DNA of 64,000 bases from SZUA-36 sp963774415 (GCA_963774415.1 CAVZEU010000001.1:62001-126000), one strand, 5' to 3'. Shown: positions 16,678-26,170, counted from the stretch's first letter. Notes: generated by a model from the letters alone, not told the origin. Translations and numbers: made by a program.

Positions 16678-17318
16678 GCCGTGTCCTGGTCAAGATCTGC
16701 GGCCTGACCCGCGCGCAGGACGTCGAGGCGGCCATTGCCGCCGGTGCGGATGCGCTGGGATTCGTCTTCGCTCCCAGTCCGCGGCGCCTGTCACTGTCGC
16801 TGGCGCAAGAACTGCTCTCGCGGGTGCCGGCGGGCTTCATGCGCGTGGGTTTGTTTCTCGACCAGGAACGTGATGAAATCCAGAAGGTGCTTGATCGCGT
16901 CCCGCTGGACGTGTTGCAATTCCACGGCAGGGAAAGCGGCGCCTTTTGTGAGTCCTTCCAGCGGCCCTATTTAAAGGCGATCGGCATGCGGCGGCAGCCG
17001 TCGCTGCGGCGGGCGGAACGTGAATACGCCGGCGCCATCGGCCTGTTGCTGGACAGTCATGCGGCCGGCGCGCGCGGCGGCACCGGCGAGGTCTTCGATT
17101 GGCGGCGGGTGCCGGCGACGGGTAAAGACATCTGGCTCGCGGGCGGCCTGAACGCGGGCAATGTCGGCGCCGCCATGGAGGCGGTCAAGCCACGTGCCGT
17201 GGACGTGTCGAGCGGGGTCGAAAGCAGTCCGGGTATCAAGGACGCGGCCGGTATTAATGCATTTGTCACAGCGGTCCGACAAGCGGACCGAGAGGCAGGA
17301 GAGGTCGAAAACAGATGA
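16674..17318 (+). CDS. trpF: Phosphoribosylanthranilate isomerase
   Basis: Third step of tryptophan synthesis, an Amadori rearrangement of phosphoribosyl anthranilate to CdRP. The 214-residue TIM barrel has the catalytic Cys9 in VKICGLT and the Asp in AVDVSSGVE; the phosphate-binding loop is GLNAGNV. It starts with GTG, overlapping truA by four bases, and its end overlaps trpB. A separate, monofunctional trpF at the head of trpBA is typical of Pseudomonas-like gammaproteobacteria rather than the enteric TrpC-F fusion. Confidence 0.97.
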   Translation: MSRVLVKICGLTRAQDVEAAIAAGADALGFVFAPSPRRLSLSLAQELLSRVPAGFMRVGLFLDQERDEIQKVLDRVPLDVLQFHGRESGAFCESFQRPYLKAIGMRRQPSLRRAEREYAGAIGLLLDSHAAGARGGTGEVFDWRRVPATGKDIWLAGGLNAGNVGAAMEAVKPRAVDVSSGVESSPGIKDAAGINAFVTAVRQADREAGEVENR

Positions 17319-18520
17319 AGCACAAGCACGACGCGCTGCCGGACAGCCACGGTTATTTCGACCGATTTGGCGGTCAGTTCGTGTCTGAAACACTGATGCA
17401 CGCGCTGGAAGAGTTGCAGCAGGCCTACGGGCGCTGGCGCCGGGACGAAGAATTCGTCCGCCGCCTGGATACGGACCTGGCACAGTACGTCGGACGGCCG
17501 TCGCCGGTGTACTTCGCCCGGCGTCTGAGCGAGGCTGCCGGGGGCGCCAGAATCTATCTCAAGCGGGAAGACCTGAACCACACCGGCGCCCACAAGATCA
17601 ACAATACGATGGGACAGGGGCTGCTGGCGCATTACATGGGTAAGCGGCGTGTCATTGCCGAGACGGGGGCCGGCCAGCACGGCGTGGCCTCGGCCACGGT
17701 GGCGGCGCGGCTGAACCAGGACTGCAAGGTTTACATGGGCACGGTGGACATGGAGCGCCAGGCCGTCAACGTCTTCAGAATGCGCCTGCTGGGCGCCGAG
17801 GTCCAGGCCGTTAGCTCCGGCTCGGCGACACTCAAGGACGCGCTCAACGAAGCTATGCGGGACTGGGTGACCAATATCGACGACACCTACTACATCATCG
17901 GAACGGTGGCCGGGCCGCACCCCTACCCGGAGATGGTGCGGGATTTCAACGCCGTCGTCGGCCGTGAAGCCCGCCGCCAGATGCTGGAGCTGTGCGGGTG
18001 TCTGCCTGATGCGCTGGTGGCCTGCGTCGGCGGCGGTTCCAACGCGATGGGCCTGTTTCATCCTTTCATCGATGACAGCGGCGTGGAGATGTACGGTGTC
18101 GAGGCCGCCGGGCGGGGGCTCGCGACCGGTGAGCACGCCGCCTCGTTGTGTGCCGGCAGGGTCGGGGTGCTGCACGGCTGCAGGACTTTCGTGCTCGACG
18201 ATGACGGCGGCCAGATCCGGCACACGCACTCCGTTTCCGCCGGCCTGGATTACCCGGGTGTCGGCCCCGAGCATGCCTGGCTGAAGGAAACGGGCCGCGC
18301 GCGCTACGTCAGCGTGACGGATACGGAGGCGCTCGAGGCTTTTCATCGGCTGACGCGGCTGGAAGGCATCATGCCGGCGCTGGAAAGCAGTCACGCGGTC
18401 GCTTACGGCTTCACGCTGGCGGCCGGGATGCGGCCCGATCAGCACGTCCTGGTCAACCTGTCGGGGCGCGGCGACAAGGATATACAAACGGTTGCGGCCA
18501 TCGAGGGGCTGAAGTTGTGA
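17315..18520 (+). CDS. trpB: Tryptophan synthase beta chain
   Basis: PLP enzyme that joins indole and serine to give tryptophan, within the alpha2beta2 complex. The 401 residues show PLP-binding Lys94 in HTGAHKINN, the ETGAGQHGVA loop, the phosphate-binding GGGSNAMG and the C-terminal LSGRGDKD. It overlaps both trpF (ATGA) and trpA (GTGA), so alpha and beta chains should be made in balance. Confidence 0.98.
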   Translation: MKHKHDALPDSHGYFDRFGGQFVSETLMHALEELQQAYGRWRRDEEFVRRLDTDLAQYVGRPSPVYFARRLSEAAGGARIYLKREDLNHTGAHKINNTMGQGLLAHYMGKRRVIAETGAGQHGVASATVAARLNQDCKVYMGTVDMERQAVNVFRMRLLGAEVQAVSSGSATLKDALNEAMRDWVTNIDDTYYIIGTVAGPHPYPEMVRDFNAVVGREARRQMLELCGCLPDALVACVGGGSNAMGLFHPFIDDSGVEMYGVEAAGRGLATGEHAASLCAGRVGVLHGCRTFVLDDDGGQIRHTHSVSAGLDYPGVGPEHAWLKETGRARYVSVTDTEALEAFHRLTRLEGIMPALESSHAVAYGFTLAAGMRPDQHVLVNLSGRGDKDIQTVAAIEGLKL

Positions 18521-19326
18521 ACAAGCGCATCGCCGAGTGTTTTGCCGCGGCCCGGAAGCGGGGCCGTACCGTGCTGGCGCCGTTCGTGACTGCCGGTCAC
18601 CCGGATCCCGGCTGGACGGTGGACATCCTGCACGCTCTGGTTGACGCGGGCGCCGACCTGCTCGAACTGGGCGTGCCGTTCTCCGACCCGATGGCGGACG
18701 GCCCGGTCATCCAGGCGGCCAGCGAACAGGCGATCGCCAGCGGCGTTGACCTGGCCGCGGTCCTGGGCATGGTCGAGGCGTTCCGCCGCTCGGATTCCCG
18801 CACCCCGGTCGTGCTGATGGGCTACATGAACCCGGTCGAACGTTTCGGTCTGAAGCGCTTCCCGGCCGCGGCGGCGGCGGCGGGGGTCGACGGTCTGTTG
18901 CTGGTGGACTGCCCGCCGGAGGAGCGCGGTGACCTCGGTCAGGCCATGGCCGCGGCAAACCTGGACGGGATCTGCCTGGTCGCGCCGACCACGACCCCCG
19001 CCCGCCTGGAACGGATCGCGCACGCGGCGCGCGGGTTTATCTATTATGTTTCGTTCAAGGGTACGACCGGCGATGGCCAGCTCGATGCGCCCGCGCTGGC
19101 GGAGCCGCTGGCGCGCATCCGCGAGCATAGCGATCTTCCCGTCGCCGTGGGCTTCGGCATCAAGGATGCGGCAATGGCGGTGGCGGTCGCCGCCCACGCC
19201 GATGCTGTGGTGATGGGCAGTGCGCTGGTTGCCGAGTTGGACCGCGCCGGCTCGCTCGAGGCCGCGACCGCCGCGGCCGTGGCGTTTGTTGCGCCGGTGC
19301 GTGAGTCGTTGGACAATAGGCGCTGA
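18517..19326 (+). CDS. trpA: Tryptophan synthase alpha chain
   Basis: Splits indole-3-glycerol phosphate to indole and glyceraldehyde 3-phosphate and passes indole to TrpB. The 269-residue TIM barrel has catalytic Glu50 and Asp61 in LELGVPFSDPMADGP and the phosphate loop GFGIKDA. It uses a GTG start overlapping the trpB stop by four bases. Followed after 33 bp by accD, the usual order. Confidence 0.98.
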   Translation: MNKRIAECFAAARKRGRTVLAPFVTAGHPDPGWTVDILHALVDAGADLLELGVPFSDPMADGPVIQAASEQAIASGVDLAAVLGMVEAFRRSDSRTPVVLMGYMNPVERFGLKRFPAAAAAAGVDGLLLVDCPPEERGDLGQAMAAANLDGICLVAPTTTPARLERIAHAARGFIYYVSFKGTTGDGQLDAPALAEPLARIREHSDLPVAVGFGIKDAAMAVAVAAHADAVVMGSALVAELDRAGSLEAATAAAVAFVAPVRESLDNRR

Positions 19327-19359
19327 GGCGCCTTTCCCCCAAAGGAAGAACGAACACCG

Positions 19360-20250
19360 ATGAGTTGGTTCCACAAGTTAAGACCTTCACGCATCCGTAC
19401 GGAAGGCGGTAACAAGCGTAATGTACCGGAAGGCTTGTGGACCAAGTGCGCGGCCTGCACCGCCGTTTTGTACCGGCCGGAGTTGGAAAGAAACCTGCAG
19501 GTCTGCCCGAAGTGCTGCTTCCATATGCCGATCGGGGCGCGTGCGCGTGTCAAGCAGTTCCTGGACCCGGGAGAACAGGTCGAACTGGCCACCGAACTCG
19601 AGTCCGTCGATGTCCTGCAGTTCAAGGACTCCAAGCGCTACAAGGACCGGCTCAGCGCCGCGCAGAAGAAAACCGGTGAGAAGGAGGCGCTGATCGCCGT
19701 TCGCGGTCAGTTGCAGGGCGCGGAGATCGTCGTCTGCGCCTTTGAATTCGGCTTCATGGGCGGCTCCATGGGGTCGGTCGTAGGCGAGAAGTTCGTCAGG
19801 GCCGCGCAGGAAAGCCTGCGTGTCCGCGCACCGTTCGTGTGTTTCGCCGCCAGCGGCGGTGCGCGCATGCAGGAAGGCCTGTTGTCGCTGATGCAGATGG
19901 CCAAGACCAGCGCGGTGCTGGCCCGTATGAGCGAGGAGCGCCTGCCGTTTATTTCCGTGTTGACCCATCCCACGACCGGCGGAGTTTCGGCCAGCCTGGG
20001 GATGCTGGGTGACATCAATATCGCGGAGCCGATGGCGCAGATCGGCTTTGCAGGGCCGCGCGTGATCGAGCAAACCGTGCGGGAAAAGCTGCCGGAAGGT
20101 TTCCAGCGCAGCGAGTTCCTGTTGCAGAAAGGCGCCATCGACATGATTCTCGACCGCCGTCAGTTGCGCGACGAGATCGGCGCGTTGCTGGCGTTGCTGT
20201 GCGCCGACACGCGGCCGCGGCAGGTCAGTGGCGAGCTATTGGAGAGCTGA
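19360..20250 (+). CDS. accD: Acetyl-CoA carboxylase carboxyltransferase subunit beta
   Basis: Beta subunit of the carboxyltransferase that forms malonyl-CoA for fatty acid synthesis. The 296 residues contain the N-terminal four-cysteine zinc finger (KCAACTAVLY then VCPKCCFHM) and the crotonase-like core with ASGGARMQEGL and THPTTGGVSASLGMLGD. The start at 19360 follows a GGAAG-type ribosome site in AAAGGAAGAACG. It is followed immediately by folC, the standard accD-folC pair. Confidence 0.98.
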   Translation: MSWFHKLRPSRIRTEGGNKRNVPEGLWTKCAACTAVLYRPELERNLQVCPKCCFHMPIGARARVKQFLDPGEQVELATELESVDVLQFKDSKRYKDRLSAAQKKTGEKEALIAVRGQLQGAEIVVCAFEFGFMGGSMGSVVGEKFVRAAQESLRVRAPFVCFAASGGARMQEGLLSLMQMAKTSAVLARMSEERLPFISVLTHPTTGGVSASLGMLGDINIAEPMAQIGFAGPRVIEQTVREKLPEGFQRSEFLLQKGAIDMILDRRQLRDEIGALLALLCADTRPRQVSGELLES

Positions 20251-20253
20251 TTC

Positions 20254-21531
20254 CTGAAGACGCTCGAGGAATGGCTGGAACTGCTCAGCCGGCGCCATCC
20301 CAAAAATATCGACCTGGGCCTGGAGCGCTGCGGTGAAGTTTACCGCCGGCTGGGCTCGCCGCGGCCGGCGCGGCGCATCATCACCGTGGCGGGCACCAAT
20401 GGCAAGGGTTCGACGGTGGCCTGCCTGGAGGCCATGGGCTGCGCCCTGGGCCAGCGTTGCGGCAGTTACACTTCCCCGCACCTGCTGCGCTTCAACGAGC
20501 GTATCCGCCTGCAGGCCGAGCCGGTGTCCGACGAGCGCCTGCTGCGGGCCTTCGCCGAGGTCGAGCGCGCACGCGGTTCGGTGTCGTTGACCTACTTTGA
20601 ATTCACCACACTGGTGGCTTTCGTGGTTTTTGAACAGGCCGAGCTGGATTTCACCGTGCTGGAAGTCGGCCTGGGCGGGCGCCTCGACGCGGTCAACCTG
20701 ATGGATGCGGATTGTGCCGTGATCACCGCCATCGGTCTCGATCACCAGGAGTACCTCGGGCACGACATCGACGCCATCGCCGCCGAGAAAGCGGGTATCA
20801 TGCGCCCGGGCGTGCCGGTGGTGCTGGGCGCTCCGGTTCCGGCCGCGGTGCTGCGGCGGGCCGCCGACATCGGGGCACGGCCGTACCTGCGCGGGGCCGA
20901 TTTCGATTTAACGGCCGCCGGGGGCGCGGATGCCGCGGCGTTCACGTTCACGCTGGGGCCAGTTTCGATTCCGCTCAGGCTGCGCATGCCGGGGCGGCAC
21001 CAGCTTGAAAATGCGGCGGCCGCTCTGGCGGCGTTCCTGTTGCTGAACCCTGCCGCGGCGTCGGCGGCTGATACGCTATCGGCGGCGCTGGAGGCTTGTG
21101 CGCTGCCGGGCCGGCTGCAAAGGGTGGGGCGTTCCCCGGAGTTGCTGCTGGATGTTGGTCACAACCCCTTGGCCGCAGAGGCGGTGGCGGCGTACCTCGA
21201 GCAACGCGATGCGGGCAAGACGGTATGCGTGATAGCAATGCTGGCGGACAAGGCGGCCGAAAACGTCGCCCAGGCCCTCGAGCGGGTGGTGGGGCAATGG
21301 CGTTGTGTGGACACCTTCGGTGAGCGCGGGCAGACCGCCGAGCGTTTGGCCGAACGCATCAGGGCGCGCCTGCCGCGGGCGCGGGTGCAAAGCGACGGCG
21401 CATTCGATAAGGCTATCGAGCAAGCCATTGCCGAAGCCGGCAGCGACGGCAGGGTGCTCGTTTTCGGCTCGTTTTCGGTGGTCGCCGACGCCAGCCGCTG
21501 GTTGCAGACGCATGCACCCCGCCCACTGTGA
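20254..21531 (+). CDS. folC: Bifunctional folylpolyglutamate/dihydrofolate synthase, apparent CTG start
   Basis: Adds glutamate to dihydropteroate and to folates. The 425 residues have the FolC N-terminal helix (LEEWLELLSRRHPKNIDLGLERC), the P-loop GTNGKGST, the Omega-loop region YTSPHLLRFNERI and the C-terminal domain with LLLDVGHNP. The full N-terminus is open back to the accD stop, but the frame has no ATG, GTG or TTG before GTG 20386, which would cut off about 45 conserved residues including the first helix. The best candidate is CTG 20254, with GGAG at 20241-20244, nine bases upstream. Translational coupling to accD is likely. Confidence 0.93.
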   Translation: MKTLEEWLELLSRRHPKNIDLGLERCGEVYRRLGSPRPARRIITVAGTNGKGSTVACLEAMGCALGQRCGSYTSPHLLRFNERIRLQAEPVSDERLLRAFAEVERARGSVSLTYFEFTTLVAFVVFEQAELDFTVLEVGLGGRLDAVNLMDADCAVITAIGLDHQEYLGHDIDAIAAEKAGIMRPGVPVVLGAPVPAAVLRRAADIGARPYLRGADFDLTAAGGADAAAFTFTLGPVSIPLRLRMPGRHQLENAAAALAAFLLLNPAAASAADTLSAALEACALPGRLQRVGRSPELLLDVGHNPLAAEAVAAYLEQRDAGKTVCVIAMLADKAAENVAQALERVVGQWRCVDTFGERGQTAERLAERIRARLPRARVQSDGAFDKAIEQAIAEAGSDGRVLVFGSFSVVADASRWLQTHAPRPL

Positions 21532-21606
21532 ATCCCAGCAACGTTGTTTACCTGAGTCACTTTTTGCATAAGGCTTCATTTCATTTGCAACGTTGGCTCA
21601 TAACAA

Positions 21607-21711
21607 GGGGCTGGCGGTTACCTGTGGGCGGGACACGCTCAAGCCATCCTGGGCGCTCGGCATCCGTTCCCGACGGATGCACGGTCCCGTCCACAGGTAA
21701 CCGCCAGCCCC
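21607..21711 (+). repeat. Palindromic intergenic element, single copy with the best outer stem
   Basis: Outer arms 21607-21634 and 21684-21711 are 28 bp and complementary except for one position (GGGGCTGGCGGTTACCTG... with ...CAGGTAACCGCCAGCCCC). Inside are the spacer ACACGCTCAAGCCATCCTGG and the core hairpin 21660-21680, GCATCCGT-TCCCG-ACGGATGC. It lies 75 bp after folC, between two genes on the same strand. It encodes no protein and shows no target-site duplication that I can see. Confidence 0.9.
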
Positions 21712-21933
21712 CTCCATCCTGCGTGCGAGAGTCAACGTCTGAACCGATGCACGCAGCCGCAGGGCCGCTGAGTCGGGAACACGAAATGAACAGCCGACGG
21801 GTGAATAGGTTGAAACTCACCCTGTGTAAACAAAGTCGCTGGAATTCACAGCCAGCATTCGGCGCCGGCGGCGTGTGGGCACGACCGGCTTGATGCTGCT
21901 AGAATCAGCGCACCAGCAAGCACGGACAACCCC
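21712..21933 (+). promoter_or_regulatory. Upstream region of dedD with extended -10 element
   Basis: Non-coding spacer of about 220 bp. An extended -10 (TGCTAGAAT, TAGAAT at 21900-21905) lies 28 bp before the dedD ATG; no matching -35 is obvious. Nothing else could be assigned. Confidence 0.4.
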
Positions 21934-22860
21934 ATGGACAAGGCTCTGAAACAACGATTGGTCGGTGCGACCGTGATCATCATCCTGGCGGTCATCGTCT
22001 TGCCGATGCTGTTCAGCGGGCGCTCCGACGTCCCGGAGCACGAATCCAGCCAGATCAAGCTGCCCCCGCAACCCAAGGAGATGTCCTTCGACAAGCGCCG
22101 CTTTCCCGTTGGCGAGGGCAAGGAACTGACCATCCCGGCCGACCAGGAAACAGCGAGCGGCAGCGCGGAGGCCGCGGCGGGAACAGTACACGAGCAAGCG
22201 GCGGCGCCTGTGACTGCCGCGCCCGTCGAGGCCGGCCCGGCGCCGGAAACGCGCGCGGCGGCCGCGCCAGCCCCCGCGAGCGGCGGCGAGGATGAGGCGG
22301 CGGCAACGGCCCAGGTACGGCCAGACGAGGAGGAGCCAGCTGCGGATGCGCCCCGCTACCTGGTGCAGGTGGCCAGTTTCAGCAGTGAGCAAAAGGCCAA
22401 CGAATTGGCCGCACGCTTGCAGGCGCAAAAGTTGCCGGTGCTGATGGACGTGGTCGAGCGGGATGCTGCCCGCTTTCACCGTGTCCGCGTGGGCCCGTTC
22501 GCCGAGCGCTCCGAGGCCGAGGCCCTGGTCAGCCGCCTGACGGCGCAGTCCAAAGATCTGAGCCCGAGGGTCCTGGACTTGCGCCCCGATGATTCCACGC
22601 CGGTGTCCAACCCCAGTGACCCGCTGGTGCGCTGGGTGGTCCAGGTTGGCAGTTTCACGGAAGCCGAAAATGCGGAGAAGCTCGTCACCAGGCTGCGGGC
22701 GGCCGGTTACGCGGCCTTCTCGCAGCATGTCAGCTCCGCCGCGGGCAGCGTTTACCAGGTTCGCATCGGTCCGGAAATACGGCGCGACGACGCGGTCGCG
22801 CTGGCCGCCAAGGTCAAGGCCGAAGAGAAACTCGACGGCTTTGTCATGACGATGGAGTGA
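21934..22860 (+). CDS. dedD: Cell-division SPOR-domain protein (DedD-like, two SPOR domains)
   Basis: The 308-residue protein has one N-terminal membrane helix (LVGATVIIILAVIVLPMLF), a long Ala/Pro/Glu-rich periplasmic linker, and two SPOR domains (about 140-215: YLVQVASFSSEQKANELAARLQ; about 228-305: WVVQVGSFTEAENAEKLVTRLR). SPOR domains bind denuded septal peptidoglycan; DedD of E. coli has one. The name rests on the folC-dedD-cvpA-purF gene order, which is exact. A doubled SPOR could raise avidity for the division site (inference). Confidence 0.9.
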   Translation: MDKALKQRLVGATVIIILAVIVLPMLFSGRSDVPEHESSQIKLPPQPKEMSFDKRRFPVGEGKELTIPADQETASGSAEAAAGTVHEQAAAPVTAAPVEAGPAPETRAAAAPAPASGGEDEAAATAQVRPDEEEPAADAPRYLVQVASFSSEQKANELAARLQAQKLPVLMDVVERDAARFHRVRVGPFAERSEAEALVSRLTAQSKDLSPRVLDLRPDDSTPVSNPSDPLVRWVVQVGSFTEAENAEKLVTRLRAAGYAAFSQHVSSAAGSVYQVRIGPEIRRDDAVALAAKVKAEEKLDGFVMTME

Positions 22861-22873
22861 TGCGGCCATCGTA

Positions 22874-23452
22874 ATGGGCTACGCGGATTACATCGTGCTC
22901 GGCATCATTGCCATATCCATATTGGTGGGTGCGATCCGCGGTTTTATCAGCGAGGTATTCTCGCTGGCGGTGTGGGCGGCGGCGTTCCTGTTGTCTTTCC
23001 ACTTTTCCGGCACGCTGGCCGAGCATCTCGAGAGCCACGTTCAGCTGCCGTCGGCGCGGACCGCGATCGCCTTTGCCGGGATATTCATCGCGGTTTTGCT
23101 CGTGGGAGGCCTTTTGACCTACCTGATCGGCCTGCTGATCGAGAAAACCGGGTTGAGCGGTACCGACCGCCTGCTCGGCGCCGCCTTTGGCGGCGTCAGG
23201 GGCGTGTGCGTGGTGCTGGCCCTGTTGCTGGTGGCCGGCTTCACGCCGGTGCCGCAGGACGCGTGGTGGCAGCAATCCCGGACGATCCGGAGTTTGTTGC
23301 CGTTGGCCGACTGGGCCGCGCAGTTCCTGCCGGATTACATCAAGGAGCATCTGGAACTGCATCCCGCGGCGCCGGCCGTGGACGATGAGGCAGCGAAAGC
23401 CGCCAGGCAGCAGGCAGCGACGCTGTTGCGGCGAAAACCCACGGCCGCGTGA
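22874..23452 (+). CDS. cvpA: CvpA family inner membrane protein
   Basis: A 192-residue membrane protein with four predicted helices in the first 130 residues (for example YIVLGIIAISILVGAIRGFISEV and AIAFAGIFIAVLLVGGLLTYLIGLLI) and the family motif GFISEVFSLAVW. CvpA is linked to colicin V secretion and envelope integrity. It lies 13 bp after dedD and 23 bp before purF, the usual operon. Confidence 0.96.
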   Translation: MGYADYIVLGIIAISILVGAIRGFISEVFSLAVWAAAFLLSFHFSGTLAEHLESHVQLPSARTAIAFAGIFIAVLLVGGLLTYLIGLLIEKTGLSGTDRLLGAAFGGVRGVCVVLALLLVAGFTPVPQDAWWQQSRTIRSLLPLADWAAQFLPDYIKEHLELHPAAPAVDDEAAKAARQQAATLLRRKPTAA

Positions 23453-23475
23453 TTGACCAAAGAGGGACAAGCTGA

Positions 23476-24975
23476 ATGTGCGGAATAATCGGAATCGTCG
23501 CTCACGAGCCCGTCACCCCCGTGATCTATGATGCGTTGACCATCCTGCAGCACCGCGGACAGGATGCCGCGGGGATCGCCACGCTCGACGGCCACAAGTT
23601 GCACCTGTTCAAGGGCAACGGCCTGGTCAGGGACGTGTTTCCGCCGGAGGCGCTGGAGCGCATGAGCGGCCGGGCCGGCATCGGTCACGTGCGCTATCCC
23701 ACCGCCGGCAGCAACAACATGGACGAGGCCCAGCCTTTTTACGTCAATTCGCCCTACGGCATCGCCCTGGGCCACAACGGCAACCTGATCAATACCGGCG
23801 TATTGACGCGGCAGTTGTTCGACAGCGACCGCCGTCACCTGAACACGGAATCGGACTCGGAAGTGTTGCTGAACGTGCTTGCGCACGAACTGCATAACCT
23901 CAACAGCAAGAACCTGAAACCGGCTGACGTGTTTCGCGCCGTGGACCGGTTGCACGAACGCTGTGTCGGCGCCTATTCCGCCATCGCGATGATCGTCGGT
24001 AAGGGCGTGCTGGGCTTTCGCGACCCCTACGGGATTCGGCCTGCGGTACTGGGTTACCGTGAGACCGACCAGGGCCGCGACTACGCCATAGCCTCCGAGA
24101 GCGTGGCGCTGGCCGCACTCGATTTCACCCTGATGCGCGACCTGAAGCCGGGCGAATCCGTTTTCATCACGCTGGACGGGCAGCTGCATTGCCACGACAG
24201 CCCGCTGGCACAGCCCGCCAGCCCCTGTGTTTTCGAATATGTCTACCTGGCGCGGCCCGATTCGATGCTGGACGATATTTCGGTTTACAAGGCGCGCCTG
24301 CGCATGGGGCAGGCGCTGGCGCGGAAGATACTGGGCGAATGGCCCGACCACGACATCGACGTGGTCATACCGGTGCCCGATACGAGCCGCACTTCGGCAT
24401 TGCCGCTGGCTTTCGATCTCAACGTCAAGTACCGCGAGGGTTTCATCAAGAATCGCTATATCGGCCGGACCTTCATCATGCCTGGCCAGGAGGAGCGCCA
24501 GCGCTCCGTGCGGCAGAAGCTGAACGCCATCGACCTCGAATTCCGTAACAAGAACGTGCTCCTGGTCGACGACTCCATCGTTCGCGGCACGACCTCGAAA
24601 CAGATCATCCAGATGGCGCGGGAGGCCGGCGCGAAGAAGGTCTATTTCGCCTCGGCTTCACCGCCGGTTCGGTATCCGAATATTTATGGCATCGACATGC
24701 CGGCCCCGAACGAACTGATCGCGAGTGGGCGCGACCGCGGCCAGATCCAAAAGGAGCTGGGAGCGGACTGGCTGATCTACCAGGACCTCGACGACCTGGT
24801 GGAGGCCTGCAGCGAGGGCAATACCTGCATCACTCGCTTTGACACCTCCTGTTTTTCGGGCGAATACGTCACCGGCGTCGATCCGGCCTACCTGGAGCGG
24901 CTGCAGGTCCGCCGTTCGGATGAAGCCAAGCAACTCAAACAGCGAAAACCGGCGGCGGAAGCCTCCGGGAGCTGA
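23476..24975 (+). CDS. purF: Amidophosphoribosyltransferase
   Basis: First committed step of purine synthesis, transferring glutamine nitrogen to PRPP. The 499 residues start MCGIIGIVAH, where Cys2 is exposed by Met removal as the glutaminase nucleophile. The PRPP loop is VLLVDDSIVRGTTSKQII in the type I phosphoribosyltransferase domain. No iron-sulfur-type propeptide is present, as in E. coli PurF. Last gene of the folC-purF run. Confidence 0.98.
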   Translation: MCGIIGIVAHEPVTPVIYDALTILQHRGQDAAGIATLDGHKLHLFKGNGLVRDVFPPEALERMSGRAGIGHVRYPTAGSNNMDEAQPFYVNSPYGIALGHNGNLINTGVLTRQLFDSDRRHLNTESDSEVLLNVLAHELHNLNSKNLKPADVFRAVDRLHERCVGAYSAIAMIVGKGVLGFRDPYGIRPAVLGYRETDQGRDYAIASESVALAALDFTLMRDLKPGESVFITLDGQLHCHDSPLAQPASPCVFEYVYLARPDSMLDDISVYKARLRMGQALARKILGEWPDHDIDVVIPVPDTSRTSALPLAFDLNVKYREGFIKNRYIGRTFIMPGQEERQRSVRQKLNAIDLEFRNKNVLLVDDSIVRGTTSKQIIQMAREAGAKKVYFASASPPVRYPNIYGIDMPAPNELIASGRDRGQIQKELGADWLIYQDLDDLVEACSEGNTCITRFDTSCFSGEYVTGVDPAYLERLQVRRSDEAKQLKQRKPAAEASGS

Positions 24976-25011
24976 GCGATTCGGGCCCCGGTAACGGCTC
25001 GCGTTTTTTTT
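24971..25011 (+). terminator. Possible intrinsic terminator after purF
   Basis: An imperfect stem with GAGCGA and (GGC)TCGC arms and a CGG/CCG inner helix is followed by eight T (25004-25011). The stem is weak, so the call is tentative. Confidence 0.4.
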
Positions 25012-25090
25012 CAGTTTTCCCTGTGGCGGCGAGGTCTGACAGGCCTTATCATGCACCTTCCACCTGACATTCGGATATTGGAAAACTGCC

Positions 25091-26170
25091 ATGAATCGCA
25101 TCTTCAACTTTTCGGCCGGCCCGGCGATGTTGCCGCTGCCGGTTCTCGAAAAGGCACAACAAGAACTGCTCGACTTTAACGGCCTCGGCATGTCCGTGAT
25201 GGAAATCAGCCACCGCAGCAAGGCATTCGACGAGGTCGCCGAGCGCTCGGAGGCCGGCATCAGGCGGCTGTTGTCGATCCCGGAAGACTATGCGGTGCTG
25301 TTTCTGGCCGGCGGGGCGACCACCCAGTTCGCGCAGGTGCCGATCAACCTCGCCGATCCGCAGCGGCCTGGCGCTTATCTCGTTCACGGCAGTTGGGGCA
25401 AAAAGGCCTTTGCGATCGGTCAGCGCCTGGGTCTGGCCCGACTGGCCGCGAGCAGCGAGGACAGCGGTTTCAAGGAGATTCCGGCGGAATCGGCGTGGGA
25501 TCTGCCGGACAACGCGGCTTACCTGCATTACACCAGTAACGAGACCATCTCCGGCTTGCAGTTTGCGGAGCCCCCGGAAAGCCGCCTGCCGCTGGTCTCC
25601 GATATGTCCTCCGACATCCTTTCGAGGCCTGTCGACGTGGCGAAATTCGGTGTGATCTATGCCGGTGCGCAGAAAAATATCGGCCAGGCCGGAATCACGG
25701 TGGTCATCGTTCGCAAGGACCTGATGCGCGACCTGCCGGCCAGCGTCCCGGACCTGAATTCCTGGAAAATCGAGGAAAAGCAGGGTTCCAGGCTGAATAC
25801 GCCGCCGACCTTCGCGTGGTACATCGCCGGTCTCGTGTTCGACTGGATCGAAACGCAGGGCGGGGTTGCCGGGCTGGAGCGGGTCAACCGGCAGAAGGCA
25901 GCGCTGCTGTACGATTACATCGACGGCAGTGATTTCTATCTGAACGATATCCCGCCACGGTTTCGCTCGATCATGAACGTGCCGTTTTTGATCCACGATG
26001 AATCCCTGCACCCGCGCTTCGTGGCCGAAGCGGAAGCCGCCGGACTGAGCGGGCTCAAGGGCCACCGTTCGGTCGGCGGCATGCGCGCCAGTATCTATAA
26101 CGCCATGCCGCTCGAAGGTGTCAAGTCTCTGTTGGAATTCATGCAGGACTTTGAAAAGAGCAACGGTTGA
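25091..26170 (+). CDS. serC: Phosphoserine aminotransferase
   Basis: Transaminates phosphohydroxypyruvate to phosphoserine, and 4-phosphohydroxy-threonine precursors for PLP synthesis. The 359 residues carry the N-terminal NFSAGPAMLP, EISHRSKAF and the PLP lysine in YAGAQKNIGQAG (about residue 195). It overlaps pheA (TGATG), giving the common serC-pheA order; the gyrA found upstream in many relatives is absent. Confidence 0.98.
   Translation: MNRIFNFSAGPAMLPLPVLEKAQQELLDFNGLGMSVMEISHRSKAFDEVAERSEAGIRRLLSIPEDYAVLFLAGGATTQFAQVPINLADPQRPGAYLVHGSWGKKAFAIGQRLGLARLAASSEDSGFKEIPAESAWDLPDNAAYLHYTSNETISGLQFAEPPESRLPLVSDMSSDILSRPVDVAKFGVIYAGAQKNIGQAGITVVIVRKDLMRDLPASVPDLNSWKIEEKQGSRLNTPPTFAWYIAGLVFDWIETQGGVAGLERVNRQKAALLYDYIDGSDFYLNDIPPRFRSIMNVPFLIHDESLHPRFVAEAEAAGLSGLKGHRSVGGMRASIYNAMPLEGVKSLLEFMQDFEKSNG

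Noticed and set aside
21607..21711. Insertion sequence or intact MITE with terminal repeats
   Set aside because: No transposase, no clear target-site duplication, and the arms differ in sequence between copies, unlike the fixed ends of an insertion sequence.
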